The position numbers and the translations under genes are program-made. A stretch of 37,508 bases of DNA from SAR86 cluster bacterium AG-422-E19 (GTDB lineage: Bacteria; Pseudomonadota; Gammaproteobacteria; Magnimaribacterales; AG-339-G14): NCBI GenBank assembly GCA_003213595.1, contig QCMR01000007.1, positions 1 to 37,508 on the forward strand. Reading direction: 5' to 3'. The stretch's first letter is position 1; every line of letters begins with the position of its first letter. This document shows positions 34,310 to 37,508 of this stretch, piece by piece. Below the pieces are notes generated by a model. That model was not told where the DNA came from. It searched no databases and worked only from the letters and a program-made list of their open reading frames with translations.

Positions 34310-34541
34310 GTCCAAAGAAAAAAGTTTAGATTTTGAAAAATCTTTAGCAAAACTCGAAAATATTATTGAAGCGCTGGAAGACGGCGATTTACCCTTAAAC
34401 GAATCAATAAAAACTTTTGAAGAGGGAGTAAAGTTAACTAAACACTGTCAAGAACTTCTCACCAAAGCTGAACTAAAAATTCAAAAGCTTTTAGAAAAAG
34501 ATGATGGCACGCTTGATCTAGAAGATTTTGATGACAAATAA
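34299..34541 (+). CDS. xseB: Exodeoxyribonuclease VII small subunit
   Basis: XseB is the small helical subunit that wraps around XseA. The 80 residues contain the diagnostic [40 protein letters not shown] and [13 protein letters not shown]. The start is a GTG at 34299, overlapping the pump gene by 11 bases. The order xseB-ispA-dxs is the same as in E. coli and many other gammaproteobacteria. Confidence 0.95.
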   Translation: MNDKSKEKSLDFEKSLAKLENIIEALEDGDLPLNESIKTFEEGVKLTKHCQELLTKAELKIQKLLEKDDGTLDLEDFDDK

Positions 34542-35448
34542 TCCAGAAGTTTTAGATCTAAAAGACCTTCCTTTTTTAAACAAAAACTTAAAAAGGATCG
34601 ATAAAGCCATACTAAAATCTTTACCTCCAAAAAATTATTCAAAAATATCTAAGGCCATTCACTACTCTGTTCTTAATGGAGGTAAAAGAATCAGGCCGCA
34701 ACTTGTTTTATTGATGGCTGAGGCTCTAAAAGTTGACGTAAGCCCAAAAACTATTGATTTAATGGCAGCTGCAGGTGAATTAATTCATTGTTACTCTTTG
34801 ATACATGATGATTTACCCTCAATGGATGATGATGATTTCAGAAGAGGCAAGCCGTCTTGTCATAAAAAATTTGACGAAGCTACAGCAATTTTAGCTGGAG
34901 ATGCAATTCAACCTCTTGCATTAGAAATTTTGACAACCATTAAAGATGAAAAACTTAAGCCAGACCAAAAACTTAAAATCATAAATCTTTTTGCAAAGGC
35001 TTGTGGACCAAAGGGAATGGTTGAGGGACAAAGTAGAGATTTAGCTGCAGAAGGAAAAAAAATTAACATTAAAGACTTGGATGAAATACATTATTTAAAG
35101 ACAGGCAAGCTAATTGAAGCTTGTGTAGAGTCTATATGTATTCTTAAAGATGGACTGTTAAAAAAAGATGCAAAAGCTTTTTTGAATTTTGCTAAAAAAT
35201 TTGGGTTAGCGTTTCAAATCAAGGATGATATCTTAGATATTCTTGGAGACGAAAAGAAAATAGGTAAGCCCCTAAATTCCGATGCAGAAAAAAATAAAGC
35301 CACTTACCCTACCATTATTGGCCTTAAAGCATCTCAGGAAAGAGCTGAAAAATTATGTTTTGATGCTTTAAAAATTTTATCAAAGCTCCCTTATAATACG
35401 GAGAATCTAGTTAAATTATCAAAATTTATAATTTTGAGAGATAAATAA
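34531..35448 (+). CDS. ispA: Farnesyl diphosphate synthase (geranyltranstransferase)
   Basis: IspA extends DMAPP/GPP with IPP to make C15 farnesyl diphosphate for ubiquinone and undecaprenyl phosphate. [15 protein letters not shown] binds IPP; the first aspartate-rich motif is [20 protein letters not shown] and the second is [13 protein letters not shown]. The ATG at 34531 lies inside the end of xseB, giving 305 residues; a TTG one codon earlier is possible. Its stop and the dxs start share one base (TAATG). Confidence 0.95.
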   Translation: MTNNPEVLDLKDLPFLNKNLKRIDKAILKSLPPKNYSKISKAIHYSVLNGGKRIRPQLVLLMAEALKVDVSPKTIDLMAAAGELIHCYSLIHDDLPSMDDDDFRRGKPSCHKKFDEATAILAGDAIQPLALEILTTIKDEKLKPDQKLKIINLFAKACGPKGMVEGQSRDLAAEGKKINIKDLDEIHYLKTGKLIEACVESICILKDGLLKKDAKAFLNFAKKFGLAFQIKDDILDILGDEKKIGKPLNSDAEKNKATYPTIIGLKASQERAEKLCFDALKILSKLPYNTENLVKLSKFIILRDK

Positions 35449-37337
35449 TGAAAACTTATTCAGAAATTCCAAAATCTCTTCCTGTCACTCCAATGCTTGA
35501 TAAGATTGATTATCCTTCTGATTTAAAGCAATTAACCAAAAAAGAGCTCCGTCAGGTGGCTGATGAATTAAGAGAGTTTTTGATTTATTCTGTTGCTAAG
35601 AGTGGTGGTCATTTTGGTGCTGGTCTAGGCGTCATTGAACTAACCATTGCTTTACACTATATTTTTAATGCTCCTGAAGATAACTTAATTTGGGACGTTG
35701 GACATCAAAGTTATCCACATAAAATTATAACCGGTAGAAAAAAAGAAATTTCTACTGTTAGATCAAAAGACGGTTTGCATCCTTTTACAAATATAGAGGA
35801 AAGTATTTATGATTCTTTTGGTACCGGACACTCGAGCACCTCAATAAGTGCAGCATTGGGTATGGCAATCGCAAAACCAGAGAAAAACCATGTAGCAATA
35901 ATTGGCGATGGCGCTATGACTGCCGGTATGGCTTATGAAGCTTTAGCTCATGCTGGATCACTTGATTCTGATATTTTGGTGATTCTCAATGATAACAGCA
36001 TGTCGATCTCAAAAAATATAGGAGGGTTTTCAAACTATCTTGCAAGAATTTGGGCAAGTAAACTTTACACTTCCATCAGAGAAGGAGGAAAAACAGCTTT
36101 AAGATTTATACCATCCGCTAAAAACTTTGCTAAAAAAGCAGAGACACATTTCAAAGGAATGTTAGCGCCAGGAACCCTCTTTGAGGAATTGGGGTTTAAC
36201 TACATCGGGCCAATGGATGGTCATAACTTAAATGAGATGCTAAAAACCTTACAAAATTTAAAAGATCTTAAGGGTCCAAAACTTTTACACTTAATAACCC
36301 AAAAAGGAAAAGGTTTTTTGCCGGCAGAAAAAAACCCAATTGGATATCATGCTTTGAATAAAATCGAAAAAAATACAAAAACAACAAATGGAAAAAAATA
36401 TTCCGAAGTTTTTGGCGATTGGCTATCAAAAAAAGTTGGTGAAGGTGATGATGACTTGGTAGCTATTACCCCTGCAATGTCAGAAGGATCAGGTATGAAT
36501 GATTTTGCAGAAAAAAATCCAGATAAATTTTACGATGTTGCTATTGCTGAACAACACAGCATGACATTTGCTGCAGGGTTGGCTAAAGAAGGAAAAAAAC
36601 CAATTCTTGCTATCTATTCCACATTTTTACAAAGAGCATATGATCAATTAATCCACGATGTTGCTTTGCAAAAATTAGATGTGACTTTGGCAATTGATAG
36701 AGCTGGTTTCGTTGGTGGAGACGGCGCGACTCATGCAGGTATTTTTGATGTTTCTTATTTAAGATGCATACCAAATATGGTTATTATGAGTCCCTCAGAC
36801 GAAAACGAATGTTGGAAAATGCTTTCAACTGGATACAACCATTCAGGTCCAGCAGCTATTCGGTATCCTAGAGGAGAAGGTCCTGGTATAGAAATTTCAA
36901 AAAGCTTTGATTTGCTAGAAATTGGTAAAGCAAGAGTGGTAAATGAAGCCTTGTCAGATTTGGTTATTTTCTCTTTTGGGAATATGTTAAAAGTGTCCAT
37001 GGAAATTTCAGATGAAATAGGCTGTTCACTAGTAGATATGAGATTCATCAAGCCTCTTGATGAAGAACTTATTGAAAAGTATGCAAAGACACACAAGTAC
37101 ATTATTACAATTGAAGAAAATGTTATTTCTGGCGGAGCTGGTTCGGCGGTAAATGAATACCTTACGAAAATCGGATATTCAGATAAACTCAAGATTTTTG
37201 GAGTACCAGATGATTTCCCTATTGTGGGAAGTCAGGAAGATCAAAGAGAGGCAGCAGGCTTATCAAAAAATAAAATTTTGGAAAAACTCTCTTTAGAGCT
37301 AGATCTAAAAGATTTGAACAAAAAAGTTTCCGCCTAA
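35448..37337 (+). CDS. dxs: 1-deoxy-D-xylulose-5-phosphate synthase
   Basis: Dxs condenses pyruvate with glyceraldehyde-3-phosphate, the first step of the MEP isoprenoid pathway, using thiamine diphosphate. Blocks seen in order are GHFGAGLGVIELTIALHYIF, WDVGHQSYPHKIITGR, FGTGHSSTSISAALGMA, the TPP motif GDGAMTAGMAYEALAHAG with LNDNSMSIS, VAIAEQHSMTFAAGLA, DRAGFVGGDGATHAG and AIRYPRG. The length is 629 residues. It overlaps ispA by one base, and its last 33 bases overlap the convergent pgpA reading frame. Confidence 0.97.
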   Translation: MKTYSEIPKSLPVTPMLDKIDYPSDLKQLTKKELRQVADELREFLIYSVAKSGGHFGAGLGVIELTIALHYIFNAPEDNLIWDVGHQSYPHKIITGRKKEISTVRSKDGLHPFTNIEESIYDSFGTGHSSTSISAALGMAIAKPEKNHVAIIGDGAMTAGMAYEALAHAGSLDSDILVILNDNSMSISKNIGGFSNYLARIWASKLYTSIREGGKTALRFIPSAKNFAKKAETHFKGMLAPGTLFEELGFNYIGPMDGHNLNEMLKTLQNLKDLKGPKLLHLITQKGKGFLPAEKNPIGYHALNKIEKNTKTTNGKKYSEVFGDWLSKKVGEGDDDLVAITPAMSEGSGMNDFAEKNPDKFYDVAIAEQHSMTFAAGLAKEGKKPILAIYSTFLQRAYDQLIHDVALQKLDVTLAIDRAGFVGGDGATHAGIFDVSYLRCIPNMVIMSPSDENECWKMLSTGYNHSGPAAIRYPRGEGPGIEISKSFDLLEIGKARVVNEALSDLVIFSFGNMLKVSMEISDEIGCSLVDMRFIKPLDEELIEKYAKTHKYIITIEENVISGGAGSAVNEYLTKIGYSDKLKIFGVPDDFPIVGSQEDQREAAGLSKNKILEKLSLELDLKDLNKKVSA

Positions 37338-37508
37338 TAAAGTCAAACCAGCAAAAACTCCTGCCACTAAATCATCTAAAACAATACCAAACCCCGACTT
37401 AAATTTCTTATCAATCATAGAAATTGGATGAGGTTTCAAAATATCAAAAAAGCGAAACAGAACTAAAATAATCACAGCAGCAAGATAAGATTCCTTTTGC
37501 CATTCAGA
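37305..37508 (-). CDS. pgpA: Phosphatidylglycerophosphatase A, C-terminal part
   Basis: Translating the minus strand from the window edge gives 67 residues ending in a TAG at 37305-37307. FRFFDILKPHPISMIDKKF, GFGIVLDDLVAGVFAGL and a hydrophobic tail match the PgpA signature, including the conserved DD. PgpA dephosphorylates the product of PgsA to give phosphatidylglycerol. The N-terminal part lies beyond the window. pgpA near dxs-ispA is a known gammaproteobacterial arrangement. The convergent 33-base overlap with dxs is supported by the intact frames on both strands. Confidence 0.9.
   Translation of the reverse strand, partial: SEWQKESYLAAVIILVLFRFFDILKPHPISMIDKKFKSGFGIVLDDLVAGVFAGLTLLGGNFFVQIF

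Noticed and set aside
35711..35719. Perfect DnaA-box sequence TTATCCACA
   Set aside because: It is a single copy inside dxs and encodes the conserved SYPH of the GHQSYPHK motif, so it is explained by coding. No cluster of boxes or AT-rich unwinding region accompanies it.
36755..37192. 145-codon open frame on the minus strand inside dxs
   Set aside because: It is the antisense shadow of a highly conserved gene, with no recognisable domain and no ribosome site.
1..37508. Search for CRISPR arrays, transposase genes, integrases and long direct repeats
   Set aside because: None were seen. The only internal repeats of note are the S1 domains in rpsA and the three DnaT domains.

Overview
The window is AT-rich, very densely packed bacterial chromosome and reads almost entirely as housekeeping DNA of a streamlined gammaproteobacterium. 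A SAR86-like marine lineage would fit, but that is an inference from compactness, base composition and gene content. Gammaproteobacterial markers are the order gyrA-serC-pheA-hisC-tyrA-aroA-cmk-rpsA-ihfB (as in Pseudomonas), uvrC-pgsA followed by tRNA-Cys and tRNA-Leu(UAA) (as in E. coli), lapA next to pyrF, and a DnaT-type primosomal protein. No insertion sequence, CRISPR array, integrase or recognisable prophage was seen. No stretch longer than about 110 bases lacks a gene.

Layout. Positions 31-3323 (minus strand) hold sugar-nucleotide genes: a catalytically atypical SDR, a CMP-acylneuraminate-type cytidylyltransferase, galU, and a cytidylyltransferase-cupin fusion, with tRNA-Leu and tRNA-Cys between and beside them. 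Positions 3467-19298 (minus) form one tightly overlapping run read from gyrA towards pgsA: gyrA, serC, pheA, hisC, tyrA, aroA, cmk, rpsA, ihfB, lapA, pyrF, a small cupin, ggt, uvrC, pgsA, tRNA-Cys. It links DNA topology, serine and aromatic amino acid synthesis, translation, pyrimidine synthesis, glutathione breakdown, DNA repair and phospholipid synthesis. aroA is interrupted by a single-base frameshift. Positions 19406-22221 (minus) encode a three-subunit proton-translocating transhydrogenase, which diverges from ubiG and a MupP/Gph-like phosphatase (22280-23609, plus). rluB, scpB, scpA and nadE follow on the minus strand (23606-27396).

Positions 27449-37337 (plus) carry aroG, then two unusual genes, then an RND adaptor and pump, then xseB-ispA-dxs (isoprenoid precursors). 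A pgpA fragment runs in from the right edge on the minus strand. With aroG, aroA, pheA, tyrA and hisC the window covers the entry, the penultimate shikimate step and the Phe/Tyr branch.

The best candidate for something undescribed is the pair at 28524-30051. The first protein has a winged-helix-like N-terminus and three DnaT-type DNA-binding domains spaced exactly 73 residues apart. The second resembles the phage lambda P helicase loader in length and layout. Together they look like a chromosomal replicative-helicase loading or restart module that combines a DnaT-like and a P-like protein. Other points of interest are an RND operon leader whose Shine-Dalgarno sequence lies inside a hairpin directly downstream of an extended -10 promoter, a nucleotidyltransferase-cupin fusion inserted inside an ancestral tRNA cluster, and interleaved divergent promoters with very short predicted leaders.
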